From 67-14 sp035502775 (GTDB lineage Bacteria > Actinomycetota > Thermoleophilia > Solirubrobacterales > 70-9): 64,000 bases of DNA. How positions within the stretch are numbered: position 1 is the first letter of the stretch; each line of letters opens with the position of its first letter. The translations under genes were made by a program, and so were the position numbers. Below are positions 36,690 to 44,877 of this stretch, in pieces. Below the pieces are notes generated by a model that had not been told where the DNA came from, ran no database searches, and worked only from the letters and a program-made list of their open reading frames with translations. The stretch covers positions 48,618-112,617 of the forward strand of contig DATJUB010000013.1 of the NCBI GenBank assembly GCA_035502775.1, read 5' to 3'.

Positions 36690-38828
36690 TCAGCGCTTCG
36701 ACTTCTTCTTCAAGACGAGCTTGACCGGCTTCGACTTGGTCGCGGTCTTGCCGCCCGTGGGGGTGAAGGTGACCTTGGTCTTCGCGGTCGCCTTGCCCGT
36801 CTTGCGCAGCGTCTTCTTCAGCTTGCCGGTCGCCTTGACGGTCAGTGAGACGATCTGATTCGCCTTCTTCGGCTTCGCGGTCGCCCCGGCGACGTTCCTG
36901 CCGGAGAGCTTGACCACTCCCGCGCCCGCGACCTTCACCTTCAGCAGGGCCGTGCCCTTCTTCTTGTTGAGCTTGGTACCCGCGAAGCTGAACCTGTTCG
37001 AGGGTTCGACCGGCGGGATCACCACGTCCTTCTTGGTGAACCAGACCGGCGTCGAGTACGCCTCGATCATCGTGTTCGAACCCTGGACGCGGGTGAGCTT
37101 GAACGAGTAGCGGCCGGTCTCGGCGGTGTTGAACGTGTGGGTGAAACTCGCACCGCTGACGGGCGCTGAATCGACCTGGACGCCGTCCCGGAGGATGGCC
37201 AGCGTGTACGGACCCGGGCGAACACCGGAATCGGCACCGGTCACCTTGACCGAGATCCCCAGCGTTTCGGCGGTGATCGAGTCGCCCGGGATGGCGGTGG
37301 CGTTGTCGCCGGTGGCGGTCAGCTCGACGTCGGGAGCGTCCGGTCCGAACGGCTTCACGTAGGTGTGCCCTGCCTTCACCGCGGCGATGATCGCCGACTG
37401 TGAGAGCTGGTCGGCATGGACCACGGTCGCACCGTGTCCGACCGATGAATCGAAGTACCCGTTGGCCTGTCCGGCATCGTGGTCATCGCTGGACCCGACC
37501 GCGGCGATGTGCGCGCCGGTCGAGAGCGCGTGTTCGTAGTAATCGATCGCCGGCTGCGTGAACGGGTTCATTCCCGGCGTTTCGGAATTGGCGGGGATGC
37601 CGGCTCGGCCTGTCTGGATCTCGATCGCGTTGACCTTGCTGAAATCGGTGCGTGTGTCGTCGTAGTTCCAGAAACAACCTCGACAGGCAGCGGGGCTGTC
37701 CTTGAAGATCGTGGGGTGGTTGATCTGGGCCCAGCCGCCTCCGGCCTGGATCGCGGCGAAGCGGCTCGACGGGTTTTCGATTCCTCGCACGGTGCTCAGG
37801 TCACCAGCTTGGACGTCGACATCGGCGGGATCGGTCGGCTTGAGGATCTCGCCGAGCCGGAAGTCGACCAGCGGGTCGTTGCCCTGAGCATTGAAGTGAC
37901 CGTCGTAGGTGGTCATCTCGGTGCCAGGGATCACAACCTTGTCCGGATGCTCGGCCTGGAGGCTGCCGATCACCTTCCGGGCCATGTTGTTGTTGTGATC
38001 GACCAGGGTCAGGAAGTCGAGGCCCGATCCGGCCGGCGAATCACCGAAGGCCAGGTCGAGCGTGTCACTGACCAGAGCGTTGCCCGGCTCCTGCTCACCG
38101 TGGACATGAAGGTCGCCCGTGTACCAGCCGGCGTTCGGGTTGCCGACGTTCGGCGTGAACGGATCGGGAACGAACTGGTTGTCGCTCCACTCGGGATCGG
38201 AGCTGGGAGTGACCTCGACCTTCCACTCGACACCGTCATCGTCCGGGTGGATGCGGCCGGCGCCCAGTTCGACCGCCCAGCGGCCGGCCTGGATCGGACC
38301 GGGCTTGTATCCGCGATTGGTGAAACCGGGAACGTAGGCGCGGCGATTGGCCTCGTATTCCGAAGGGCCGGTGAAGCCGTTTTCGCTGATGCCGATCATC
38401 CTGACCGAGCTGCCGCTCCAGCCGCGGCTCTGCGCGGCGGTGAATTTGCCCGGCTCGGTGGGGTTCGGGTCGTACACACCGAGATCGATCGTGGCGTTGT
38501 CGGCGTCGTAGATCCCGCCGGGTCCGCCGGTCTGGCCATCGGGACCCGCGTTTTCGTAGCAGTAGCGAATCCTGAGGCCGGTCATTCCGGGCTCGATGTC
38601 GAACGGGATCTGAATGAACTTGCCGTTCAGCTCCGGTCCGAACGTGCCGGACTTGACGATCGAGTCGGCCGGATCCACGAAGTCGTTCAGATGGGTGTTG
38701 TCGGGCCTGACCGGGCTTGCCGGCAGGGTGCAGGCGGCCGAGGCCAGTGACGGAAGAAGGAAAAATCCGGCGACGATCGCCGTGACGAGGGAGAGAGTGA
38801 TTTTGGGCATGCGGGGAAGGATAGGCAT
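36690..38828 (-). CDS. Secreted PHP-domain (CehA/McbA-like) metallohydrolase
   Basis: A 712-residue protein with signal peptide (MPILPRMPKITLSL start, cleavage near LASA). GGAGGACAT precedes ATG 38828. The PHP-type region (about 240-500) has GDLHVHGE, LVDHNNN, GTEMTTYDGHF, INHPT and GSSDDHD, enough His/Asp for a multinuclear metal site. A beta-sandwich follows, then a Lys-rich C-terminal domain (about 630-712). PHP proteins hydrolyse phosphoesters, and the CehA group includes carbaryl hydrolase; the exported location suggests external substrates. It converges on the lipase gene. Confidence 0.8.
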   Translation of the reverse strand: MPILPRMPKITLSLVTAIVAGFFLLPSLASAACTLPASPVRPDNTHLNDFVDPADSIVKSGTFGPELNGKFIQIPFDIEPGMTGLRIRYCYENAGPDGQTGGPGGIYDADNATIDLGVYDPNPTEPGKFTAAQSRGWSGSSVRMIGISENGFTGPSEYEANRRAYVPGFTNRGYKPGPIQAGRWAVELGAGRIHPDDDGVEWKVEVTPSSDPEWSDNQFVPDPFTPNVGNPNAGWYTGDLHVHGEQEPGNALVSDTLDLAFGDSPAGSGLDFLTLVDHNNNMARKVIGSLQAEHPDKVVIPGTEMTTYDGHFNAQGNDPLVDFRLGEILKPTDPADVDVQAGDLSTVRGIENPSSRFAAIQAGGGWAQINHPTIFKDSPAACRGCFWNYDDTRTDFSKVNAIEIQTGRAGIPANSETPGMNPFTQPAIDYYEHALSTGAHIAAVGSSDDHDAGQANGYFDSSVGHGATVVHADQLSQSAIIAAVKAGHTYVKPFGPDAPDVELTATGDNATAIPGDSITAETLGISVKVTGADSGVRPGPYTLAILRDGVQVDSAPVSGASFTHTFNTAETGRYSFKLTRVQGSNTMIEAYSTPVWFTKKDVVIPPVEPSNRFSFAGTKLNKKKGTALLKVKVAGAGVVKLSGRNVAGATAKPKKANQIVSLTVKATGKLKKTLRKTGKATAKTKVTFTPTGGKTATKSKPVKLVLKKKSKR

Positions 38829-38895
38829 ATGTCCTCCTTGAACACGTGAAGTTCCCGGTCGATTCGTTCTGATCTTGGCGAAGTGCCAGCGAAGG

Positions 38896-38924
38896 TTGAC
38901 GCGTGAAGTCCTCGCGAAGACAAT
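38896..38924 (+). promoter_or_regulatory. Sigma-70-type promoter for the cupin gene
   Basis: TTGACG, 17-base spacer, GACAAT. Predicted transcript start near 38931, leaving a leader of about 43 bases before ATG 38974. Confidence 0.5.
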
Positions 38925-38973
38925 CGAGAGCGGGGCTCCCGTCCGGGAAGTCCTCAGCAACCGAAAGGCAAGG

Positions 38974-39393
38974 ATGGACAAGCCACTGAACGTGGACGAT
39001 GTCGAGACCGTGTCGCTCAGCTCGAGCGCGAGCGCGGACGCCGAATGGGTCGGGGGATATTTCGCCTACGGAGGAAACGGCGCGGAGCGGTCGACCCTGA
39101 TCACCTTCGCGATACCACCCGGCAAGCGGCTCGGCCGTCACTACGACACCGCCGAAGAGACCCAGTTCTTCATCGGCGGCTCGGGTGAGTTGCTCCTGGA
39201 CGACGGTCCGCGGCCGGTTCGCAAGGGTGATCTGATCGTTCTGACCGAGAACACGATGCACGATCTGCGCAACACGGGCGACGAGGATCTGAGGGTGATC
39301 GGGTTCTTTTCGAAACCGGAGGTCGAGCAGCACTGGAGCGAGGAGGTCTGGGAACCGGACGGACTCACGGTCACCGGCACGCCGAACCGCTGA
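38974..39393 (+). CDS. Cupin-domain protein
   Basis: A 139-residue single cupin. The first motif is PPGKRLGRHYDTAEETQFFI (His and Glu of the metal site), the second VLTENTMHDLRNTG (His). It probably binds a metal and acts as a small-molecule oxygenase or isomerase, or as a sensor; the substrate is unknown. The upstream frame extension was rejected because the promoter at 38896 lies inside it. Confidence 0.8.
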   Translation: MDKPLNVDDVETVSLSSSASADAEWVGGYFAYGGNGAERSTLITFAIPPGKRLGRHYDTAEETQFFIGGSGELLLDDGPRPVRKGDLIVLTENTMHDLRNTGDEDLRVIGFFSKPEVEQHWSEEVWEPDGLTVTGTPNR

Positions 39394-39450
39394 CCCTCCC
39401 GGCCGGCCGTCCGGTAGGGGCTGGGCGGCGACGCCCATCTAGAGGAGTTT

Positions 39451-39479
39451 CTGACAAATCCGTCCGGTGGATGTACGGT
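39451..39479 (+). promoter_or_regulatory. Sigma-70-type promoter for the CHAP protein gene
   Basis: CTGACA, exactly 17 bases, TACGGT. The GTG at 39488 is 8 bases after the -10 box, so the transcript may be leaderless. Confidence 0.5.
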
Positions 39480-39487
39480 GTTTGTTC

Positions 39488-40135
39488 GTGTTTCGAGCCA
39501 TGAATCTGAAAAAGGGAGCGCTCTCGGGCGTCGCCCTCACCTGTCTGATCATCCTGGCGACCGCGGTCGGCGGACCGCCGAAGGCGAACGCCGAACTGGT
39601 GATCGGCCAGCCGATCCAGCCGACCACCTCGTACCCGGGCATCCTCGATCTGGCCCGCCGTGAGCTGTCACGCAACGTGCGCGAGCGGCGCGGCAACAAC
39701 ATTCCGCGCTACCACATGGGCAGGGGCCGGATCGCTCCGTACAGCATCAAGGATGCCTGGTGTGCGGCCTTCGCCACCTGGGTCTGGAACAAGGCCGGGT
39801 TCAAGGACTATCTCGGCACGAGCATCCTCTGGAAGGCGTACGGAGGCAAGCGGGTCGCGGTCCAGGTGACCGACCTGACCCGCTGGGCGAAGCGGACCGG
39901 CCACTTCTCGACCAGGGCCCAGCCCGGATACCTGGTCGCCTACGGCAAGACCCATATCGGCATCGTCGAGGAAGCCGACCGCAAGGGCCGTGCGGTGCTC
40001 TCGATCGAAGGCAACCAGGCCGACGGTGTCAACGAGGTCATCATCAACATGCCCGACGTCACCGGCTACATCAGCCCCGAGGTCCTGAGCGCCAGGCAGG
40101 TGGCGAAGATGAGGACGCTCCGCCCGGACATGTAG
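39488..40135 (+). CDS. Secreted CHAP-domain cysteine amidase/peptidase
   Basis: A 215-residue protein (GTG 39488; ATG 39500 is an alternative giving 211). The signal peptide ends near ANAEL. The catalytic Cys lies in DAWCAAFATWVW and the His in KTHIGIVEEAD, the order found in CHAP domains. Such enzymes cleave peptidoglycan peptides or amides. There is no added cell-wall-binding domain. It likely helps wall turnover. Confidence 0.83.
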   Translation: MFRAMNLKKGALSGVALTCLIILATAVGGPPKANAELVIGQPIQPTTSYPGILDLARRELSRNVRERRGNNIPRYHMGRGRIAPYSIKDAWCAAFATWVWNKAGFKDYLGTSILWKAYGGKRVAVQVTDLTRWAKRTGHFSTRAQPGYLVAYGKTHIGIVEEADRKGRAVLSIEGNQADGVNEVIINMPDVTGYISPEVLSARQVAKMRTLRPDM

Positions 40136-40151
40136 GCGTGCCCCGCCGTCC

Positions 40152-40201
40152 ATTCTGTCCCTGATCCACCCCGCCATATGTGGGTTTTCAGGGGGCAGAA
40201 T
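40152..40201 (+). terminator. Hairpin after the CHAP gene
   Basis: Nested pairings ATTCTG/CAGAAT, CCCTGA/TCAGGG and CCAC/GTGG around a 10-base loop, with small mismatches between them. CTTTCAT follows. Confidence 0.6.
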
Positions 40202-40295
40202 CTTTCATCGAAGCCGAGATCGGGAGGGGACTGTTGGGTCGGCTTGAAGTAGTCGTGAATAGGACCCGTTTCTAGTCAACGGTTACGGAGCAGGC

Positions 40296-41009
40296 ATGGG
40301 CCGAGAATGGAAAGAAGTACCGGACGAGACTGAAGAGATCGTCCTCGAAGACACGCAGGAGTATCGAGTCGCCGATCCCGGAGACGAATTCGACGACGAG
40401 TTCGAAGATGAGCTCGAGGACGGCTACGAGCAGGACGAGGAGTTCGACGAGGACGAAGGCGAGTTCGAAGAGGAAGCCGAGTTCGACGACGAAGAGCTCG
40501 AGGAGCCGGAGGAGGACCTCGAGGACGGCTACTACGAGGACGAGGACTTCTACGAAGAAGAGCCGGAAGAGCCTGAGGGTGGCGCCGGCGCCGGAAAGTC
40601 CTCCACCCGTGAACCACTCTCGGCGAGGGTCAAGGCGGTCTGGGCCGCACTGGTCGTGCAGGCCCGTGGCGTCGAACCCCCGTCCATGCCCCGGGTCGAG
40701 CGGAAGCTGGCCGGCGGCGTGGCCGCGATCCTGCTCGCCTGCCTGGCTGTGGGGATCGGCGCCTACGCGCTGGGCAAGGGCTCCGGAGACGATGTGGATG
40801 TCGCCAGGATCGAAGGTGAGGCGGCCGGCCGTCAGGCGGGCGCGATCGAGGGTGCGACCCGAGGCTACGCGGCCGGGTTCGTCAAGGGCCGGGATGCCGG
40901 ATTCGCGAAAACCTACGAGGACGCGTACAGGCGCAGTTTCAAGCGCGCCTTCGAGCAGGCCGGGCTGGAAGTACCGTCCGACAAGGACATCGACGTCCCG
41001 GAACCATGA
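40296..41009 (+). CDS. Acidic single-pass membrane protein with eight GXXX tetrads (triad protein A)
   Basis: A 237-residue protein of unknown function. Residues 1-100 are extremely Asp/Glu-rich and likely disordered. A basic stretch (about 107-140) precedes one TM (about 141-160, VAAILLACLAVGIGAYALG). After it lie eight successive Gly-x-x-x tetrads (GEAAGRQAGAIEGATRGYAA, then GFVKGRDAG), so glycine occurs at every fourth residue for about 30 residues, ending in a charged helix. By the positive-inside rule the acidic part is cytoplasmic and the glycine tract outside. The stop overlaps the next gene (ATGA). Confidence 0.75.
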   Translation: MGREWKEVPDETEEIVLEDTQEYRVADPGDEFDDEFEDELEDGYEQDEEFDEDEGEFEEEAEFDDEELEEPEEDLEDGYYEDEDFYEEEPEEPEGGAGAGKSSTREPLSARVKAVWAALVVQARGVEPPSMPRVERKLAGGVAAILLACLAVGIGAYALGKGSGDDVDVARIEGEAAGRQAGAIEGATRGYAAGFVKGRDAGFAKTYEDAYRRSFKRAFEQAGLEVPSDKDIDVPEP

Positions 41010-41509
41010 GCCAGGGCAAGCTCACCCCGTGGCTGATCGCCGGAGCTCTCGCGATACTCGTGGCCGGCGCGGCCGGCTACGCGATCGGCTCGGGTTCGGC
41101 CAAGGACGGCGCCGATGCCGCCTCCGCCCGTGAGCAGGGCTACGACTCGACCTATTCGAGAACGCTCGAGCGGACCGAGACGGCCACTCGCCGCCGGGGC
41201 CTGAAGTCCGGCCTGAAACGCGGCAGGGTGGCCGGTGAGAAGACCGGCACCCGAGAGGGAGCGGATCTGGGCGGGGGCTACGCGAGCGTCCAGCTCGCCC
41301 AGGCCGATGCCGACGCCGCCGCGGCATCCGAAGCCGCCGCCCGGGCCGAACTCGCCGACCGCCAGGCGAACTGCGGCATCTTGGTCAGGTCACCGGACAG
41401 CTGCCCGACCAGTGCCGAGGTGGCCGCCTACCGCGCCGCGATCGTCGCCGAGAGGGAGGCGCGACAGCAGGCCGAGCAGGCTGAGGAGGCATCGGATGAA
41501 GACCGCTGA
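41006..41509 (+). CDS. Single-pass membrane protein with seven GXXX tetrads (triad protein B)
   Basis: A 167-residue protein. A short N-terminus is followed by a TM (about 9-28, LIAGALAILVAGAAGYAIG), a polar linker, then glycine at every fourth residue in GLKSGLKRGRVAGEKTGTRE followed by GADLG. An Ala-rich coiled-coil (about 98-125) with two Cys (123 and 132 region, ADRQANCGIL and DSCPTS) and a second charged helix end the chain. It overlaps both neighbours in the same direction, so it is the middle of a translationally coupled set. The family is not recognised. Confidence 0.75.
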   Translation: MSQGKLTPWLIAGALAILVAGAAGYAIGSGSAKDGADAASAREQGYDSTYSRTLERTETATRRRGLKSGLKRGRVAGEKTGTREGADLGGGYASVQLAQADADAAAASEAAARAELADRQANCGILVRSPDSCPTSAEVAAYRAAIVAEREARQQAEQAEEASDEDR

Positions 41510-41882
41510 GGGCCGAGCCCACCAGCGGAAGATCATCCTGGTCGCCACCGGTGTGGCGGCCGTGCTGATCGCCGCCGTGATCGGCCTCAGTCTCGGCAAG
41601 GGCGCGGCCCCGAACGCTCCCGACCCGGACCTGACCGCCGAGGAGACCTTCGTCCAGGCGCGCGAGCAATCCGCCCGCGAGGTCCGCGAGCAATCCGCCG
41701 AACAGGGCTACCGCGAAGGCCGGAGGTCCGGCGCCAGGCAGGGAAGAAGGTCGGGAAAGCGAGCCGGCCAATCAGACGCCGCGACCCAGGTACAACAGGA
41801 GGCAACCAGCGCCGCCGAAAGCGCCGCCGCCACCGCCCAGTCGGAACTAAACGCCATTGCGACATCTCCGCCTTCGCCCTAG
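41496..41882 (+). CDS. Single-pass membrane protein with GXXX tetrads (triad protein C)
   Basis: A 128-residue protein. ATG 41496 was chosen because a TM (about 14-34, LVATGVAAVLIAAVIGLSLG) follows a basic N-terminus; the frame upstream is in the shadow of gene B. After a linker, glycine recurs every fourth residue in GYREGRRSGARQGRRSGKRA followed by G. A Gln/Ala-rich helix ends the protein. The start lies 14 bases inside gene B. The same order (TM, linker, glycine tetrads, Ala-rich helix) is found in all three proteins, which implies common descent. Confidence 0.72.
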   Translation: MKTAEGRAHQRKIILVATGVAAVLIAAVIGLSLGKGAAPNAPDPDLTAEETFVQAREQSAREVREQSAEQGYREGRRSGARQGRRSGKRAGQSDAATQVQQEATSAAESAAATAQSELNAIATSPPSP

Positions 41883-41891
41883 GCTGGAACC

Positions 41892-42554
41892 ATGTCCATA
41901 GAACCCACCCGGATCGATGCCGCTCTCGCCCAGTATGTCCGGGACCATGCGGGTGGGCGGGACCGCGTTCTGCGGGAGGTTGAGGAGAAGACCTCCGCGC
42001 TGGGATCTCTGGCGCGCATGCAGACCGCTCCCGAGCAGGCTGCCTTCCTGGAGATGCTGGTCCGGACGGTCGGGGCTCGCCGGGCGGTCGAAGTCGGGAC
42101 CTTCACCGGCTACGGGGCGATCCGGATCGCTCGCGGCCTCACCCGGGACGGACGTCTGCTGTGTCTGGAGATCGACCCGGAGCGGGCGGCGACCGCTCGG
42201 GAGAACGTCGATGCGGCCGGGATCGGCGATCGGGTCGAGATCATGGTCGGTCCGGCGATCGAATCGCTTCGATCTCTTCCGGGGCAACCCACCTTCGATT
42301 TCGCCTATCTGGACGCCGACAAGACCGGCTATCCCGAGTACTACGACGAACTGGTCCCGCGGCTCACGCCCGGTGGGCTGCTCGCCATCGACAACGTGTT
42401 CATGGCGGGGAGAATCGTCGATCCGAAGGATGAGGGAACCGTCGCGGTGGCGGGGCTCAACGACCGCATCATGGATGACGGCCGGGTCGACTCGGTGATG
42501 CTGGGCATGGCCGACGGCATCACCCTGGTCCGCCGCCGGGAGGACCGGGACTAG
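41892..42554 (+). CDS. O-methyltransferase, caffeoyl-CoA OMT-like
   Basis: A 220-residue SAM-dependent methyltransferase. Motif I is VEVGTFTGYGAIRIA, followed by LEIDPERA and FAYLDADKTGYPEYYDE, which carries the metal-binding Asp residues; NVFMAGR lies near the end. The family methylates catechols with Mg2+. TAGGCT lies 6 bases before ATG 41892, so it has its own leaderless promoter despite following the membrane triad by 10 bases. The natural substrate is unknown. Confidence 0.9.
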   Translation: MSIEPTRIDAALAQYVRDHAGGRDRVLREVEEKTSALGSLARMQTAPEQAAFLEMLVRTVGARRAVEVGTFTGYGAIRIARGLTRDGRLLCLEIDPERAATARENVDAAGIGDRVEIMVGPAIESLRSLPGQPTFDFAYLDADKTGYPEYYDELVPRLTPGGLLAIDNVFMAGRIVDPKDEGTVAVAGLNDRIMDDGRVDSVMLGMADGITLVRRREDRD

Positions 42555-42904
42555 AAGTCCGGGAGGTTCTCGCCGAGGCCGCCCGCCTCCGGCCTTTCCT
42601 CGACCGTGTCCAGCACCCCCAGGAGCTCGGTGACCCGGCAGACGAGCAGACGCTCGTCGTCGACCTCGACCCAGGCGCCCGCCTCGGCCGGAAAGACGAC
42701 ATGGTCACCCGGCTTCACCGGCATCCTCACCCCCGCGGCCTCCCACCAATCGACCCCCTGGCCGACGTCGAGCACGATGCCGTGCTGAGGTGCGGGTTCG
42801 GACGTGCCGGGAGGAACCACGAGGCCGGATTTGCGCATCTGACCGGGTTCCAGCTCCTTGATCACGACACGGTCGAAGAGGGGCTTGAGCTGGTGTTTCG
42901 CCAT
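42551..42904 (-). CDS. GroES-family co-chaperonin, orphan
   Basis: A 117-residue GroES-like protein: KPLFDRVVIKELEPG at the start, PVKPGDHVVFPAEAGAWVEV and LLVCRVTELLGVL at the end, plus a C-terminal acidic tail of about 20 residues not seen in canonical 95-100-residue GroES. The mobile-loop region (MRKSGLVVPPG) is present. No groEL is adjacent, so it may be a second, specialised copy. TAGGGT lies 7 bases before ATG. Its stop overlaps the methyltransferase stop. Confidence 0.82.
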   Translation of the reverse strand: MAKHQLKPLFDRVVIKELEPGQMRKSGLVVPPGTSEPAPQHGIVLDVGQGVDWWEAAGVRMPVKPGDHVVFPAEAGAWVEVDDERLLVCRVTELLGVLDTVEERPEAGGLGENLPDF

Positions 42905-42968
42905 GGCCGCAACCCTATGGCAACTCTCGATGCCGCGAATTCGTGCGGTCTCGTTATATGGTCACGCC

Positions 42969-43457
42969 ATGTTTCGTTCCAAGGGAGTGGTCGTCGCATT
43001 CGCAGTCCTGAGCCTCTGTGCTTTCACCGCCGGTTGCGGCGGAGATGACGGAGCCACAGAGGAGCAGCTGCGGCAGGCGAGAGAAGACGGGGCCAAGGAG
43101 GCCAAGGCCCAGGTCAAGCTGAACCAGCTGCAGCGGCAGGTCAACCGGCTGGCGAAGAAGAACAAGCGGGACTCGGGCAATAGCGCTCAATCCTCCGGCA
43201 CGACCTCGACCGCGGCCGCCCCGGCGACCACAGCCACTTCCAGCTACACGGAATGTTCCTTCGGGGTGAAGGCCGGGCCGAACACGTCCTGCGCCTTCGC
43301 GATGAACGTCTCCGGTGAGTACGGCAGCAACCCGGGGGCCGGCACGATCCAGGCGTTCAGCCCGGTGACCGGCATGGACTACACGATGCAGTGCGGGCCA
43401 TCGGGCGGCGGCACGATCTGTTCGGGTGGCAATGGGGCGTCGGTCTTCATCCCGTGA
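42969..43457 (+). CDS. Lipoprotein with actinobacterial Cys-containing C-terminal domain
   Basis: A 162-residue lipoprotein with the lipobox FTAGC near residue 21. A short coiled coil (about 30-65, QARE then NQLQRQVNRLAKKN) and a Thr/Ala linker lead to a C-terminal domain with TECSFGVKAGPNTSCAFAMN and SPVTGMDYTMQCG. This is a small domain common in actinobacterial secreted proteins, here with four Cys that could form disulfides. TATATG lies 8 bases before ATG. The function is unknown. Confidence 0.77.
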   Translation: MFRSKGVVVAFAVLSLCAFTAGCGGDDGATEEQLRQAREDGAKEAKAQVKLNQLQRQVNRLAKKNKRDSGNSAQSSGTTSTAAAPATTATSSYTECSFGVKAGPNTSCAFAMNVSGEYGSNPGAGTIQAFSPVTGMDYTMQCGPSGGGTICSGGNGASVFIP

Positions 43458-43467
43458 TCCCGTTCGG

Positions 43468-44430
43468 GTGACACTCGCGAAGGGACTGGCCGTCGCGCTG
43501 ACGGCCGGCGCGGTCCTGATCGGGGCGGGCTGCGGCGGATCGGATCCCGAAACCCTGCCGCCGCCGAACGAACACAAGGCGGAGATCGCCAAGGCCGAAC
43601 GGGAACTGAGGGCCGAGCGCCGGAAGGCCGAGCGCCGTGCCGAACGAGCGAAGCAGGCGGGCACCATCACCGCCGGCAGTGGGATAGATGGTCTCCTCGC
43701 CACTCTGCCGGGCCGGGCGGGACTCGTCGTCGGCAGGGTCGGCGACGGAGCCCGGCTCACCGCGGGCGATCTCGCGGGCGGCTTCGCCTGGTCGACGATC
43801 AAGGTGCCGATCGCCCAGCGGGTCCTCGCCGACGCCGGCGGTCCTTCCGGACTGACCGTGGATCAGGTGAGCCAGATCACCGCGGCGCTCACCCTGTCCG
43901 ACAACGATGCGGCCGCGGCGCTCTTCTCCGGTCTGCAGACGACCCACGGCGGCGTGACCGGGGCGTCGGAGGCGGTGGGCGGGATGCTGAGAGAGGCGGG
44001 TGATGCGCAGACGGTCATCTCGACCGAGGGACGTGATTCCTTCTCCACCTACGGCCAGACCGAATGGTCCCTGGACGAACAGAACCGGTACATGGCGGCG
44101 CTGGCGGGGCAGTGCCTCGGCGACCGGGCGAGCACCGGGTATCTGCTCGAACAGATGTCGAACGTCAGCTCCGACACCTGGGGCCTCGGATCGACCGGCA
44201 TCCCGGCGAAATGGAAGGGAGGCTGGGGTCCCGGTCTCGACGGCAGGTACCTGGTGCGCCAGATGGGGGTGGCCGAAACCTCCGGCGGCCGGATGGTGAT
44301 CACCCTCGCCGCGATACCCGACGACGGAACCTTCGAGACCGGCCAGGCGATGGCGACCGAGATCGCCTCATGGGCCGTCGAGAATCTCGCCGGCGCTCCC
44401 GAACTGCGGGGCACCGGCGGGTGTCCCTAG
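43468..44430 (+). CDS. Serine hydrolase lipoprotein, class A beta-lactamase fold
   Basis: A 320-residue protein. GTG 43468 opens a lipoprotein signal ending LIGAGC; the longer GTG 43426 would overlap the previous gene. After a charged coiled coil (about 35-65) comes a penicillin-binding-type domain: WSTIKVP supplies the SxxK pair, SDND the SDN-like motif, and KGGWG the third motif in place of KTG. It could be a beta-lactamase or a D-Ala-D-Ala peptidase; KGG rather than KTG makes activity uncertain. Confidence 0.78.
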   Translation: MTLAKGLAVALTAGAVLIGAGCGGSDPETLPPPNEHKAEIAKAERELRAERRKAERRAERAKQAGTITAGSGIDGLLATLPGRAGLVVGRVGDGARLTAGDLAGGFAWSTIKVPIAQRVLADAGGPSGLTVDQVSQITAALTLSDNDAAAALFSGLQTTHGGVTGASEAVGGMLREAGDAQTVISTEGRDSFSTYGQTEWSLDEQNRYMAALAGQCLGDRASTGYLLEQMSNVSSDTWGLGSTGIPAKWKGGWGPGLDGRYLVRQMGVAETSGGRMVITLAAIPDDGTFETGQAMATEIASWAVENLAGAPELRGTGGCP

Positions 44431-44433
44431 ACG

Positions 44434-44829
44434 CTACGCCTTGAGCTGAACCGCGAGCCCCATCAGGTCGATCTCATCCCAGGCCTGGGCGATCTGGCCG
44501 TCATGGATCAGGAGGATCGCGGTCGAGGTGAACTCGACCTTGATCCCGGTCGGCTCGATTCCGAGGAAGGTTCCGTGATGGGTCCCCCTCCACCTGGAGT
44601 GGGCCGCGACCTTGTCGTCTTCGGCCACGGTCATCATGATGCGATTCTCCAGGTCGGGGAAAGCGGCGAGCAGCTCGTTCACCGCCGCCTGCTGGCCCTC
44701 GCGCCCGCGGAACTCGTTGTTGTGCACGAAGTCCTCGGTCAGCAGACGCGCGCAGGCGGTTCCGTCCTGCTTGTTGATCGCCTCGTCGTAGAAGCGCTGG
44801 ACGAGTTCGATGTTCTCGGTCTGACCCAT
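44434..44829 (-). CDS. SnoaL-like ester cyclase family protein
   Basis: A 131-residue SnoaL/NTF2-like protein (IELVQRFYDEAINKQD, LLTEDFVHNN, DKVAAHSRWRGTHHGTFLGI). Such proteins include polyketide cyclases and many uncharacterised members. TACGGT lies 6 bases before ATG. Convergent with the serine-hydrolase gene, with 3 bases between. Confidence 0.84.
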   Translation of the reverse strand: MGQTENIELVQRFYDEAINKQDGTACARLLTEDFVHNNEFRGREGQQAAVNELLAAFPDLENRIMMTVAEDDKVAAHSRWRGTHHGTFLGIEPTGIKVEFTSTAILLIHDGQIAQAWDEIDLMGLAVQLKA

Positions 44830-44877
44830 CCACCCACCGTACTCCTCGGGCGATGTCCGCTCCGGCCCGGCTGTGAC

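Noticed and set aside
40408..41133. Alternative frame across the membrane triad with long Ser/Thr/Arg runs
   Set aside because: It arises from GAC/GAG codon repeats of the real frame read one base out of phase.
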